Assembly (NCBI GenBank): GCA_963281255.1
Contig: OY725503.1
Span: 3,720,001 to 3,784,000, forward strand
Direction of reading: 5' to 3'
DNA from: Aphrocallistes beatrix
Taxonomy: Eukaryota > Porifera > Hexactinellida > Sceptrulophora > Aphrocallistidae
DNA length: 64,000 bases
Shown here: positions 30,307-41,070 of the stretch, in pieces
Numbering within the stretch: the first letter of the stretch is position 1
How the letters are laid out: every line of letters starts with the position of its first letter
Made by a program: the position numbers and the translations under genes
The notes under the pieces: model-generated
The model's input: only the letters and a program-made list of their open reading frames with translations
Told to the model about the DNA's origin: nothing
Databases searched by the model: none

Positions 30307-30751
30307 CAGTGGAACATGTATAACGGCCACCCAAGGGACTGGACAAAAATGGCCGATATACACAGGTGGCCGTTATATACAGGTGATTGTCTTAATCCCC
30401 AAAAGGTATCAACGTAGTGAAATGAATATCAAGTTTTTAGAAATCCAATACTTGAAATAATTTAATGAAACCTGTTTATCGTTCGTAATAGGTCAATTGG
30501 TCATAAACACATAAAAAGGTTAAAAAGGTGATGGTCATTATAGACAGGTAGTGACCATTTAGACAGATGATGGCCGTTATACACAGTTTTTGGGTCAGTA
30601 AGGGACTGCAAATGGGTGGCCGCTGGCCGCGTTGAGCAGGTGACCGCTATACACAGGTTAAATACTATGGAATTTCGGACGAGACTGTTCAATGGTGACC
30701 GCTATAGACAGGTGACCGTTATACAGAGTGACGTTATAGCAGGTTCGACTG
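30307..30751. mobile_element. TA-flanked MITE with reiterated CCGTTATACACAGGT, nested in hAT
   Basis: This 445-bp element has ends CAGTGGAACATGTATAAC / GTTATAGCAGGTTCGACTG and flanking TA (30305-30306 and 30752-30753). The interior carries many variants of GGCCGTTATACACAGGTG and its complement. Confidence 0.75.
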
Positions 30752-31157
30752 TACATGCAAATTGTCATATCTCTACGACTTGCCAATTCTTCAATCAATT
30801 CGGACAAACAAACAAAAACAAAAAATAAAATCCTAGCATTTTGAAATATAAGATACTATTCCTACTCGTATTAACTGGAAAAAGCATGTTCAAATTCAAA
30901 ATACCTTGGAAAAATTCTGAGTTTACCAATACGTATATATTTTATGAAACACAGGGTCAAGTGCCGCCCCCTATTAAGCGCCGCCCGGGGCGGTCCGCCC
31001 CCCCCGCCCCCCCCTAGCTACGCCACTGAGGTAAACTAATCTGAGCTGAACAATACACCTATTATCCATTGTGTATCAAAAGAGGGACAATTTATCTACA
31101 GATCGTCTTATGATTAACAAAATGCAAAGTGAATTGCAACATAAAAATACTAAAATT

Positions 31158-32255
31158 CTAATCTTCAATCATTTTCTCATTTTCTTTCTCTTCCTGAGCG
31201 AGATTATGCTTCCAAATATTGATGGTCCCGTCTTCACAGCTTGTGATTATCCTTTCGTTTTCAAAATCCATATGAAGAGCCCTGACTCTATCTTGATGTC
31301 CACTATTCAAGCTAATCCATGGTTTAACACCCCCAACTTCTGTAAGTACAGCGATTAACACGTCTCCTTTCCCATTACCAGCAGCTGTTGCAAGTATTTT
31401 TCTTTTATTATCATAAAAACAGTTGATCACATCGTCAGTATCTGGAATATCCATTTTAGGAAACTTGAATATTTCATTACCTTGGCTCGCTTCCCATAGA
31501 TAAATACCGCCCTCATCTGTAATGCAGTAAATCGAAGAAGAATCTGAATTGTAAAAATTTAGCTGAGAAACGCCATTTTCCACATTCAACACGTATTGGC
31601 AAGCATCTTCTTCTTTCTCTCTTATATCGAACACATTCACAAGCCCATCTCTACACCCAGTCAGCAGTGAATGCCTGGCGTCTGGATTGAACACACAATG
31701 GTCCACTGATGCTGCGAAAACTTCGCTGTAAATTTGATAGTCAATCTTCATTCGAGCATCCCAAATGTACAAATTGGCCTTCTCTTCCTCTTCATCTTCT
31801 TTCGATTCAGCCCCACTGCACAAGAACTCGTCATTCGCACTACAGCTAACAGACAACAATTTTTCCTCATTAAACGGTTGAAAGATAATATCATTCGATT
31901 TATTTGTACGCAAATCCCAGCCTCGAATGGATCCATCCAAAGAAGACGACCACACAATAAACGGTGTAGTTTTAGAGAATGTCACATCGGTTATAACATC
32001 GGTATGTCCTTTCAGTTCGCCTAACGTAACGAGTGTTTCTGTATCAATGTACCTGAGTGTGGTTTCGGCAGAGGTAGTTAGGAGAATGCTTGATAGCTTA
32101 GGATCGTGGACTGAAGCATTTGAAGGGGTAAATTGTTTAAATTTCAAAGGATAAGTATCACCTTTGGTACTAAACTGCCTCTGTTCAGTAAGTGTATAGA
32201 ACGAATTTAAGTCCAGTGATGTATCAACTGATGCGTCAACACTGTTACTAGCCAT
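31158..32255 (-). CDS. WDR89: WD-repeat protein 89
   Basis: The gene is intronless and encodes 365 aa. At least five WD-type blades are visible: G-H-T-D-V-I-T-D-V ending W-D-L-R, L-Y-I-W-D-A-R-M, G-C-R-D-G-L-V-N-V-F-D-I, I-Y-L-W-E, and G-H-Q-D-R-V-R-A-L ending I-N-I-W-K-H. The phrases D-G-L-V-N-V-F-D-I and W-D-A-R-M match WDR89 specifically. The family is linked to nucleolar ribosome-biogenesis datasets but has no firm biochemical function. The acidic insert E-S-K-E-D-E-E-E-E lies between blades 2 and 3. The hAT element ends about 130 bp from its stop codon. Confidence 0.8.
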   Translation of the reverse strand: MASNSVDASVDTSLDLNSFYTLTEQRQFSTKGDTYPLKFKQFTPSNASVHDPKLSSILLTTSAETTLRYIDTETLVTLGELKGHTDVITDVTFSKTTPFIVWSSSLDGSIRGWDLRTNKSNDIIFQPFNEEKLLSVSCSANDEFLCSGAESKEDEEEEKANLYIWDARMKIDYQIYSEVFAASVDHCVFNPDARHSLLTGCRDGLVNVFDIREKEEDACQYVLNVENGVSQLNFYNSDSSSIYCITDEGGIYLWEASQGNEIFKFPKMDIPDTDDVINCFYDNKRKILATAAGNGKGDVLIAVLTEVGGVKPWISLNSGHQDRVRALHMDFENERIITSCEDGTINIWKHNLAQEEKENEKMIED

Positions 32256-32633
32256 TTATAAACTCGCGAAAATTGTTGGTTAAACCTTAGAAAATCCAAT
32301 TAAATATGTATACTATTAAGACAATTAGAAATATTGTTTTTCTAGTCATTTGAATATCTGATAAATAGAAGCAAACCAAAGTCTACACCTGCAATGACAC
32401 TCAAGATAGCCTTACGAAGTTCCTGATAGATAAATCCTTAGTTTTTAATGATAATCAATGATAAACCAAAGATCACCAGGTGGACGGTAAAACAGCTTCG
32501 TTCGGAGAAATATCTACAGATTAACAGATCGAATTATTTTATACAAATAAGTAGATACTAACCTAAAATATCCGGAAAACAAAGTACTAAATAGGAATTC
32601 TATCAAAAACTATAACTCTACATAACACCCGAT
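32256..32633. other. Spacer between WDR89 and RETSAT
   Basis: This 378-bp AT-rich spacer lies upstream of WDR89 and downstream of RETSAT. I see no gene, repeat or transposon in it. Confidence 0.4.
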
Positions 32634-34526
32634 TCAATCAGATTTCTTTGCTGCATCCTTGAATTTCTTTCTGTACAGTTGAATCATCTTGATAAGATCG
32701 AGCATAAGGTTTCGCTTGAGTAAGACAGAGGCACACAACACTCCCCCATAGAGAGCACCGCTAAATCCACAGCTTAAGGTATCCTGTCCAGTCAGGTATA
32801 AACCAGTGAGTGGAGTGTTGCTTTGGAGATGGCTGCAGTTTGCGCCTGAAAAACGTTGAACATCATGGTTCAGGCCGTAAACCGCACCTTTGGGAAAGTT
32901 TAAGTAGAACTTGTTTGTAAGAGGCGTACCAACTTCGAAGTATTCTACTTTATCTTTTAGCTGAGGATAACTAATTAGTGTTTGTGCCCACATCCTTTCA
33001 CCAAGTGTGTCTTTTAGGGTTGAATAGTGGTCTCCTTTCTTTCCATCCATGTAATCCTCGTGCCAGCCCTCAAACCATCTATAGGGTACGGGTGTAATAA
33101 CTTCGCAAACGGACTTGCCTTCGAAATGCATTGGCCAAGTCGGATCCTTAGTTGAGGGGAAAGAAATGAAAAGCAAAGGGAGGTCAGATTCAATCGCATC
33201 TTCTATGCTCAAACTTGAAAAGGTATCCCAATCTTTTTGCGTTGCGTTGGAAATTTGGTGCCAAATATTAATATTTGAAATGTTCAAGTCTTCACTGCTG
33301 CCTTTCAAACCGACAAAAAGTGTCAAACAAGTCATACCAGGATTGAATCGCTCGCAGACTCCATCCAAAAGGTATTTTTGCCTCACATTAACATTCAATA
33401 AGTTATGAAATGTGTTCTGCAGTCCAGCATCTGAGATGACAATTGGTGTTCTAATATTAAAACTCTCAGAGCCCTTTTGAACACAAACACCAATGACTTT
33501 AGAGTTTGTAGCGTCGGTAAGGATTTGAGTACATCTAGCACGAACCAACACATCTCCACCTGCCTTTCGAATCGTCTGTACGAGATGGTAGGCAATCTTA
33601 CTCGGACCGCCAACCGGGTAAAAAGCACCTTTCATAAAATGTTGTTGTAACAGAGCATGCATGGTAAAAGATGCTTCAGAAGGGCATGTACCATAGTCAC
33701 CGTAGTTGTAGTACAATATAGCCTGTAGGTCTTTGTCATCTGTCAAACCCTCTACGACCTTTTGCAGCGACACCTCAGAGTAGTTGAAATGTTTGAAAAT
33801 ACGGTTCAGTATTTGTAACTTGCTTAAGATTTGTATTAATTTTTTAGGCATAAATTTTGTTAACAATGAGATAGGGTATGCATTTTTGGAATCATTTTGC
33901 ATACTGAAGTATTTCTCAATTGCCTTAGCCTCATTTGGAAATCTTTTTATCAAATCTTCGCGGAACACGTTTCCTTTCCCCGACCTAACATCAAATTTGA
34001 CTCGATCCTCACTTAGCCCAATAACAACCTGATCAAAAGGCTCATCCAGTTCTTTCCATCCTATCTGTCCATCCGTTATCTGGTCAATCAGTATCGTACC
34101 CATAAAGCCTTCCCGAAACTGTCCTAAATAATGGATCCCAACATCGAATAAGTACCCTTTGTCTTCATATACATGTAAGCAACCACCAGCTCGATCGTGT
34201 TGCTCAATAACGAGCACTTTCTTCCCAGTTTTCGCAAGCAGTGCGCCAACAGTCAATCCGCCTATCCCACTCCCAATGATGACAGAATCTAGGTTATCTG
34301 GTACATGTTTAGGAAGAAATCCTTTACGAAGCAGCTTATCTCTCTCAGCTTGTGATTCGATCGTGGAGTAATGTGGAGGATTATGCTTTTTTACTTTATC
34401 AAATGGATTAAGACCTTTATTCCAATTTACACCGAAAAAGACAAAAAGCCATTCAAGTTTATAGACAATCCAAATGAGAATTAGCAACAAGACGAGAGAA
34501 AAGAGTAGCAAATAACTTGAATCCAT
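32634..34526 (-). CDS. RETSAT: All-trans-retinol 13,14-reductase
   Basis: The gene is intronless and encodes 630 aa (human 610). An N-terminal hydrophobic anchor (about 4-33) is followed by an FAD-binding Rossmann motif at 81-110: I-I-G-S-G-I-G-G-L then V-L-V-I-E-Q-H-D-R-A-G-G-C-L-H. The phrases F-D-V-G-I-H-Y-L-G-Q, D-Y-G-T-C-P-S-E-A-S-F, G-A-F-Y-P-V-G-G-P-S-K-I and the C-terminal Y-L-T-G-Q-D-T-L-S-C-G-F-S-G-A-L-Y-G-G are characteristic of RetSat, a CrtI-related flavoenzyme in the ER membrane that saturates the 13-14 double bond of retinol. The physiological substrate in early animals is not established. Confidence 0.92.
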   Translation of the reverse strand: MDSSYLLLFSLVLLLILIWIVYKLEWLFVFFGVNWNKGLNPFDKVKKHNPPHYSTIESQAERDKLLRKGFLPKHVPDNLDSVIIGSGIGGLTVGALLAKTGKKVLVIEQHDRAGGCLHVYEDKGYLFDVGIHYLGQFREGFMGTILIDQITDGQIGWKELDEPFDQVVIGLSEDRVKFDVRSGKGNVFREDLIKRFPNEAKAIEKYFSMQNDSKNAYPISLLTKFMPKKLIQILSKLQILNRIFKHFNYSEVSLQKVVEGLTDDKDLQAILYYNYGDYGTCPSEASFTMHALLQQHFMKGAFYPVGGPSKIAYHLVQTIRKAGGDVLVRARCTQILTDATNSKVIGVCVQKGSESFNIRTPIVISDAGLQNTFHNLLNVNVRQKYLLDGVCERFNPGMTCLTLFVGLKGSSEDLNISNINIWHQISNATQKDWDTFSSLSIEDAIESDLPLLFISFPSTKDPTWPMHFEGKSVCEVITPVPYRWFEGWHEDYMDGKKGDHYSTLKDTLGERMWAQTLISYPQLKDKVEYFEVGTPLTNKFYLNFPKGAVYGLNHDVQRFSGANCSHLQSNTPLTGLYLTGQDTLSCGFSGALYGGVLCASVLLKRNLMLDLIKMIQLYRKKFKDAAKKSD

Positions 34527-34990
34527 GGATAACTGGCACTTTGTTCAAAGTCTAGGAACTCAATGTTGCGACTTACTTTGAGTCTTCTCCGATTGGTCTT
34601 GCAATTCTATATGGAAATTTGCAGCCTAAAAACTTTGGATTAAATTAGAAAAAGAGTAGTAAGAGTTACCCCTATCCAATTTTTATTTAGAAGCTTTTAT
34701 AATATCCCTCTTTTCATTCGAAACAATAAAACAGCAACATAATACTATTCATAACAGATATCCAATCAGGGTAATTAATTATTTAATAATTTGTTGTAAA
34801 GTAAACCAAACAAAAGCGAGTAGCTGTTAAACTATAGCAGATCTATAATTACATAGAAATAGAGTGGGATAGAATACTATGCAGGACACTTAACCACTAT
34901 ATAGGCATATTTATAGGGGGATAAATTCATTTTCGCTTTAGAGTTACTCAAGATTCTGGTCTACTGAGTTGGATTACTTTGATAACTATT
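34527..34990. promoter_or_regulatory. Divergent spacer RETSAT / Ser-rich gene
   Basis: This 464-bp AT-rich region lies between two divergent start codons and is a probable bidirectional promoter. No repeat was recognised. Confidence 0.35.
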
Positions 34991-37473
34991 ATGGATAAAG
35001 TGGAAGATGATCAACAAGTTTTTAAGGAGGTAGGTTGCAACATTAACTTAATATGTTAGTAATTAAAATGCAAATAAAATTCTGGCAGACAAGCAGAATC
35101 TAACATTTTAATGCATTTAATTAATGCAAAACTATTTAGAGAGCTGAAAACGATGAAAAACGAGAAAAAATCGAAAAGCTGGAATTAATTTCAGAATCGA
35201 GTAAAGACGGCACCCAGACTAACCCTCCACAGGAATCTGCCTGGAGACTAGTCAAGTACTTTGATGAGATGAATAACATAGATGAGTGCCCAGAAAACCC
35301 TGATTTAGAGGATCTAGAAGCTTGCATGTCAAACTGTACAGACACGGATATGGACGAATCAGCCTCTGTCCTCTACGCATACAACTACCTCAGGGAGTAT
35401 GTACAGCATATGAAATCTGCAAGGAAAGCTAAGGACAGTCTCATGTCAGTGATACCGCCAGAAATGCGATCACCTCCTCATATGTAAGTGGTAAACCATA
35501 AATTAATATAAGAATGGACTGACAAACAAGCAGACACAAATCCTAATACGAATTGCGTTCTAACTATAATAGCTGATAATTCAAAAGAATGGTATTTGAT
35601 TGCAACATTCATTATCTGTAAATGGTGAAACAATCAGATAACACTAGCCCAGGAATACTAGCTACAGTTTCAGCTGATGTTGGACATGTGTTTACTGAGT
35701 CTCATTGCACTCCACTGATATAAATGGACAAACGAATTGCTTATCCAAGTTCATAATCTGATACAGTCAAATGACGTTTTATTGGTAGCATTATATCATT
35801 AGACAAAACAATTAAAACAAATCTAACTCAATGCATTGAAACGATAGACACATTTTAATAAGGAATTGAGAAATTATCAGGTCATAGTAAGAATATGTTA
35901 TCAGCTATTAATTAAAAGGTGACAGAAAGTCCAACATATAAGTAAACTAGATATGTTAAAGATAGAAACCCACGTTTAAGTCATACTTATTCTAGGCAAG
36001 GCTCAGATGCTAGTCTAAATAGCAATCAACTCCAAATACACAACACACATTCCAAAGCACCTACTGAAGGGAAAGCAGTAGATAACTACGACCACATTCA
36101 ACCCAAAGACGATACATACTACGCGAGTATGAAACTCCGATCTGATTATACCCCAAATAAAGAGATTAGAAGAACAATGTCAGATTCTTCAGAGAGAAAT
36201 GGATACGCCATTCCTTATGTTACAAGCCGAAGTAATACAATACCTCAACATCCCCGAACACCTATACGTAAGTTATTCTAACTAAGCCGCATTCATGCTC
36301 TTTATCCAAAATTGAGATTAGAATGAATTACTTTCTTCCAATTTAGATGGCACTGTATCCTGCGCTTATCCACGTCCTGGAGACCACCATGATCAAGCAG
36401 AAGTAGTGGAAATATGCCCGCCTAGTGACACCTCAATGTGCTCTACAGCGTATTGGCGACCTGGGACTAAAAAGGAGGAAGTATTGTATGAGAGTATTGA
36501 GAGGCTTCATATGAGGACGGAGAGCGATGATTATTTCATTCCACGTGCACATGACAGACCGAGTAACTCCGATTCTTCAAGTTCTAATCAACCCAAACTG
36601 TGCGATTCGATCACGCAGAATAGAAGAAAGGTTAAACGCCCGGCGAAAAACAGTAAAATATACATGACAACAAATCGCGTTTTTTATCAGCCAATAATAC
36701 ACTCCAAGGAATGCTTAGACTCGCTGAACTCAGATGAAGTGAGGCCTTGCAACTGTCTCAAGACAGTGAATGCCAACCAAAACAGCAAATCCACACACAG
36801 CCCATCAAAGCAGGTGCATGTGATGGAGCCAATTCCTGACGGAGAAATCTCGAACTTTCAGTCAGTCTTCAAGAAGAAACTGAACAGAACAAGGCCGGTC
36901 GCATACCCAGATAGTAATATATCTTCCAACAACAGTTCAGACCAAGTCTATACAGATGACTTTGAAACATACGACCATGCCAATAACCATCCGTACGCCT
37001 TACGCTCTCGCTCGTACCAACACAGTTTCCCTCCGCCAATGGGCATTAATGCACAATACCCCAACAGTTTCTCGCACCATCCAGACAGAGAGAATGGGTT
37101 AGAGAAGGGAGAGCCGTTGAGTAGGTCAATGATGTACATGCCAAGTGAGAGATGGAACTTTGCATTCCAACCTTATGACTCGAGTAGTAGCGATTCAAGA
37201 TCGCGAGTTATGCGGCATTATAGTGTAGATTCAGTGCCAGGGAGTATGTCAGTAGAGAGAACTAGAAGTGAGTTAAAGTCGGGTTTAAGCCTTGGCTCGA
37301 AAGAATCAAGCATGAAATCAGAACGTAGCTCCTCCAGATCTTCAAGAGGTAGCAGTTCAAATGACACGAAAGATACAAATTCACCAAGGAAGTTTTACAA
37401 ATATCTCCCAAACATTTTTAAGAATGTCCCACCAGCTTCAAACCCTGTGAGAGCACAAGTCAGTGAATTATGA
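34991..37473 (+). CDS. Ser-rich protein of unknown function, four exons
   Basis: The inferred exons are 34991-35029, 35140-35483, 35996-36267 and 36347-37473; all introns are GT/AG with consistent phases, giving 593 aa. The N-terminus is charged and helical (A-E-N-D-E-K-R-E-K-I-E-K-L-E), followed by an acidic Cys-containing part. The rest is predicted disordered, rich in Ser, Asn, Pro and Arg, with repeated Y-containing spots such as D-N-Y-D-H-I, D-T-Y-Y-A-S-M and L-Y-E-S-I that could be phosphotyrosine sites. The C-terminus has a Ser/Arg run. No known domain was recognised. The tyrosine-dotted disordered architecture would suit a signalling adaptor, but that is only an inference. The splice model is well supported by frame continuity. 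Confidence 0.6.
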
Positions 37474-37596
37474 GAATGGAACTAGTATTTAAGTGTCAGG
37501 GTATTGAGCGATTCGTGATACTCCTTTTGTTGTGAGAAATATATATAAAATATTAAATGTGCAATTTATACTCAAATGCTACATAAATTGGTACTA

Positions 37597-40500
37597 TCAA
37601 TTCCGATTCTTCCCTTTCCGTTCTTTAGCTTTTTCTTGAAGTTGTTTCTGGTATTTTGTTTCCAAATCTTCTCGTTGTTTCTTGGGGATTTTTCGCGCGG
37701 TCTCTATCGCGGTGTATCTAGAATCGGATCTCGCCATCGATGAACAGCCGTGTATCTCATACTGGCAGTGCTTCATGCAATAATGGAGCTTACAGTATTC
37801 GCAATATTGGCCAATAAGCTTTGTCGATTGATTACAATCTTTGAAATTACACACTTCTTTGAGCTGAATTGCGGCTTCTAACACTGCGAAATCGTCTTCT
37901 AAATTCAACTTTTTCTTAACATCTTTCTGTGAGATTTGGTTAGATTTCGCGTGAGTTGTCTTCGGTTTGTTAGAAGCCTTACTTTTCTTATTTTGTGTAG
38001 ATTTAACACTTTTAATTGCTGTGTCAACTCTCTTGTTAATCTCTTTCATGCGTTGGCAACGAACCTGGTGAATAATAATATTTTCTTTTGGCAAACTCTT
38101 TCCACATATTTCACAAGTTGAGTCAGAAAGAGAGTTGATTGATAGATTATAGGTTTCCTCATTACTCAATGTTTCAATTGTTTCGTGTTCGTTCAAAGCT
38201 TGATTGATAATAGCATCTGATGATCGAGTTTCGATCACGTTACCAGAATTTAAATCGGCAATATTAAACTCATCTTTCTCTATAATCGGATCGCTTTCTA
38301 CAATTGCTGAGGGGTCTTCAATATCTGTTTTACTGATTATTATCTTTCTTTCTTTTCCTTCGCCACTACTCGAATGAAACAAATTGAGTTCTTCTGCTAA
38401 CTTATGGACTAAGTAACGTTCTTTGGATGTTAAGTTAACAGAAAATTCCATCTTTTCAGTGCTCTCATCCTCTGAAAACTGTCGTATGCGATTTTCTAGT
38501 TTTCGTTCTTTCTCTTTTATTAATGCGAAGTGCCCATCATCTTTCGCATTTTGATTAAACTTAATCTTATTTTCTAGTTTTTGTGGCTTTCTAATACAAA
38601 GTTTTGGTGTTGAATCTTCTGCAACAACTAAATCCTCATTCAGGAAATCGAATCCTGATTTCACGTCCCCTTTTTCTTCAATTTGGTTCAGCAATCCCTT
38701 AATAAATTCTTGATTTGAAATAGTAAACGAGTCCCCTATAACACACAGATGTCGCTTAGCTCTCGTGATAGCTACGTTAGTCCTACGAACCTCTCTTAAA
38801 AACCCTATCTCCCCCTTTAGATTAGATCGAGTGAACGAAATAATTACAGCTTCCTTTTCTCTCCCTTGAAACCCGTCTACAGTACGTACCTCGACACCGC
38901 TTATGTTAACTAAATCCAGTTTTTGAGCAATCAACTCAACCTGAAGGCTATAAGGGGCAATAACGGCTATGGCACTTAGAGGTAACCCGAATTTGATCAA
39001 AGAACTGACATAGAGTGATACTAGCTTTGCTTCTCCTTCATTGCTTTTTGAGATTTCCTCTGGCACATCTAGCTCATACAACTCACACCCAGCGGTATCT
39101 ATGAACAATAATGGAGTCTGTGTGTAGGGATTCGATTCCACGCCTTGCATTTGACATAGAAGCTGCGAGGAAACACTTTCATCTGCCATCAGTTTACCCT
39201 CATAAAGGTATTCAGACGGCCACTGCATGATAAGACTATTCATACGGTATTGTGTGGCTAAGAACGATACCATCCTATTTCCATGCATTCTGATGATTCG
39301 CTCCATCAAGGTGACTGCCAAACCTTTCTTAGCGGCCTCTTCTGATATTATTGTAGGCGGCAACTGATTATGGTCGCCGGCTAAAACGCATTTTGCCGAG
39401 TGGAGTAGTGGTATCCAGCAAGCAGGTTCTGTTGCCTGTGCACACTCGTCGATAAAAACTGCACCAAAATGTTCCTTTGGTAGAGATTTGAGAGGGCCAT
39501 CAATGGAAGCGCTAGTCGTTGTAGAAAGAACTACGTCACATGAGTTTAGAATCTCATATATAACCTTGTGTTCTCGTTGGTGCAATTCTTTCCGCAATTC
39601 TCTCACTTCTGACCAATTAACTCTCTGCTTCTTCTTGCTACCAACCCCTAAAGCTTTATCAATGTCATTTCTAACCTGTTTAATTACGTCAAAACTGTCA
39701 CTCGAATTGACTAGAGCGTCTAAGGTGAACTTTTGTAGCTGTGAAGCAGCTCGAGCAGGATGTCCTAATCTCACAACTTTACAAAGCGGTGCTAGCTTCG
39801 TAAGTAAGTTATCCACTGCTATGTTGGATGGAGCACATGCCAACACTTTATGTGATCGTATAACACATTGGATAATGCACTCCACAACCGTCGTCGTTTT
39901 ACCAGTACCAGGAGGACCATGGATAATGGAGATATCTTGTCTTGAGAGAGTATCAATGACTGCCTGAGTCTGTGAAGTGTTCAGTGATGAGTTGAAGAGA
40001 GAAACTTCAAATTCATCCTCGATTCTACACTTCTTTAAATCTTTCAAGAATGGCTTTTCGGAGAGATGGTACTTCGGATTGGGATGCAGGAGTGGAGTGT
40101 TATAAAAGCAAACGGATATTATCTGTTTAGCCGTGCCCTGTTGAGAATCTAGTAAAGTCTCCAATCCTCTCTTCAATCTCTTGTGCGTAACGTCACTATT
40201 CACTTTAACGAGGGACAAATTCGTATCGTCGATACAAGGGGTATGCTCACTAAATGGAGATTGATCGAAAGCTACCGTTATAGAAGTGGGAGTGATATGC
40301 GTTATGACACCTGAGTTTTCAGAGGGTAGTGAGGCTGTGAAGATAGACACGATATCTCCGACATGGAAAATAGCAGAAAATATCTTACTTTTCTGACCGT
40401 TTGTATCGCTCGAGGGTTTTAAATGTTTACTAGGTTCAAGTTTGAGTACTGTGCGTCCATAGAAACCACATCGCTGTGATGCAATGCAGAGTTTTCTCAG

Positions 40501-40623
40501 ACAAATACCTTTGTGTTCAAGTTCTTTAACGTTAAATTGACTGATGAGCTGTTGGTTCTCTGTCAACTCAGCTTCACGCTCTAGGTCTAGCAAATCTGAG
40601 AGTTTCCTTATGAATTCTTCCAT
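37597..40623 (-). CDS. IGHMBP2: SF1 helicase SMUBP2 / IGHMBP2
   Basis: The gene is intronless and encodes 1008 aa (human 993). It is an Upf1-like SF1B helicase: Walker A G-P-P-G-T-G-K-T at 236-243, motif II D-E-C-A-Q, motif III G-D-H-N-Q-L-P-P-T, motif IV Q-Y-R-M-N, motif V V-D-G-F-Q-G-R-E-K-E-A-V and motif VI R-R-T-N-V-A-I-T-R-A-K-R-H-L-C-V-I-G-D. After it come an R3H domain (about 720-770; L-A-E-E-L-N-L-F-H-S-S-S), a Ser-linked C-x-x-C-G-K-S-L-P finger, and a C-terminal AN1 zinc finger (C-x4-C...C-x-x-C...H-Y-C-x4-H...H-G-C). The full helicase-R3H-AN1 architecture is specific to IGHMBP2, which acts on RNA/DNA duplexes and ribosome-associated complexes. Confidence 0.96.
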   Translation of the reverse strand: MEEFIRKLSDLLDLEREAELTENQQLISQFNVKELEHKGICLRKLCIASQRCGFYGRTVLKLEPSKHLKPSSDTNGQKSKIFSAIFHVGDIVSIFTASLPSENSGVITHITPTSITVAFDQSPFSEHTPCIDDTNLSLVKVNSDVTHKRLKRGLETLLDSQQGTAKQIISVCFYNTPLLHPNPKYHLSEKPFLKDLKKCRIEDEFEVSLFNSSLNTSQTQAVIDTLSRQDISIIHGPPGTGKTTTVVECIIQCVIRSHKVLACAPSNIAVDNLLTKLAPLCKVVRLGHPARAASQLQKFTLDALVNSSDSFDVIKQVRNDIDKALGVGSKKKQRVNWSEVRELRKELHQREHKVIYEILNSCDVVLSTTTSASIDGPLKSLPKEHFGAVFIDECAQATEPACWIPLLHSAKCVLAGDHNQLPPTIISEEAAKKGLAVTLMERIIRMHGNRMVSFLATQYRMNSLIMQWPSEYLYEGKLMADESVSSQLLCQMQGVESNPYTQTPLLFIDTAGCELYELDVPEEISKSNEGEAKLVSLYVSSLIKFGLPLSAIAVIAPYSLQVELIAQKLDLVNISGVEVRTVDGFQGREKEAVIISFTRSNLKGEIGFLREVRRTNVAITRAKRHLCVIGDSFTISNQEFIKGLLNQIEEKGDVKSGFDFLNEDLVVAEDSTPKLCIRKPQKLENKIKFNQNAKDDGHFALIKEKERKLENRIRQFSEDESTEKMEFSVNLTSKERYLVHKLAEELNLFHSSSGEGKERKIIISKTDIEDPSAIVESDPIIEKDEFNIADLNSGNVIETRSSDAIINQALNEHETIETLSNEETYNLSINSLSDSTCEICGKSLPKENIIIHQVRCQRMKEINKRVDTAIKSVKSTQNKKSKASNKPKTTHAKSNQISQKDVKKKLNLEDDFAVLEAAIQLKEVCNFKDCNQSTKLIGQYCEYCKLHYCMKHCQYEIHGCSSMARSDSRYTAIETARKIPKKQREDLETKYQKQLQEKAKERKGKNRN

Positions 40624-41070
40624 TTTAAGATCAGATTTTCCTAAACCTATAATTCAAAATACAAATGCCTAGGATAATTTCCATATTAGACTTATTAGAC
40701 AATTCATTATGCTGTTTTACGACATTTAACATTTGTTAGGATTTTGTACAATTAAAGATACATTCAACTCCGCTTAATCGGGATTAATAATTGGGACAAC
40801 CGCTTAATTGGGCAAGTCTCCAGGAACGGAATGGTTCCCATGCATACATAGAAGCTAATATTAAATGTCATCGATTATTTGGGAACTCCGCTTAATCGGG
40901 GCAAAATATCCAGGACCAAAGTGTCCCGATTAAGCGGAGTCACCTGTATCATTAAATCTAGCAACTTTGGCACCAAATAATATATCGATATTAGACAACT
41001 ACATGTATATAATTTCTTCATTCCACCTCCTTCTAACAACACAAACTAATGAACTAAGATGAAACATGAC
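40624..41070. other. Spacer between IGHMBP2 and PSMA6 with a MITE
   Basis: This 447-bp AT-rich spacer holds the MITE listed at 40761-40946 and nothing else recognised. Confidence 0.5.
40761..40946. mobile_element. TA-flanked MITE, CCGCTTAATCGGG family
   Basis: This 186-bp element has ends CATTCAACTCCGCTTAATCG / CGATTAAGCGGAGTCACCTG and flanking TA (40759-40760 and 40947-40948). The phrase CCGCTTAATyGGG recurs internally. It belongs to the same family as 11406-11557 in LONP2 but is longer. Confidence 0.75.

Larger units (their letters stand above)
29160..31028. mobile_element. Non-autonomous hAT element with 8-bp target duplication
   Basis: The 1869-bp element has inverted ends CAGAGGCGTAGC / GCTACGCCACTG and subterminal GC-rich arms (GCCCGGGGCGG on both sides). 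It is flanked by the perfect 8-bp direct repeat AGGTAAAC at 29152-29159 and 31029-31036, which is diagnostic of hAT insertion. It encodes no transposase. It contains 141-bp-type tandem repeats, a 22-bp repeat array and a nested TA-flanked MITE. It sits between the start of CDC26 and the end of WDR89. Confidence 0.88.

Noticed and set aside
31071-31358. Plus-strand 95-codon frame next to the hAT element
   Set aside because: Largely antisense to the 3' end of WDR89.
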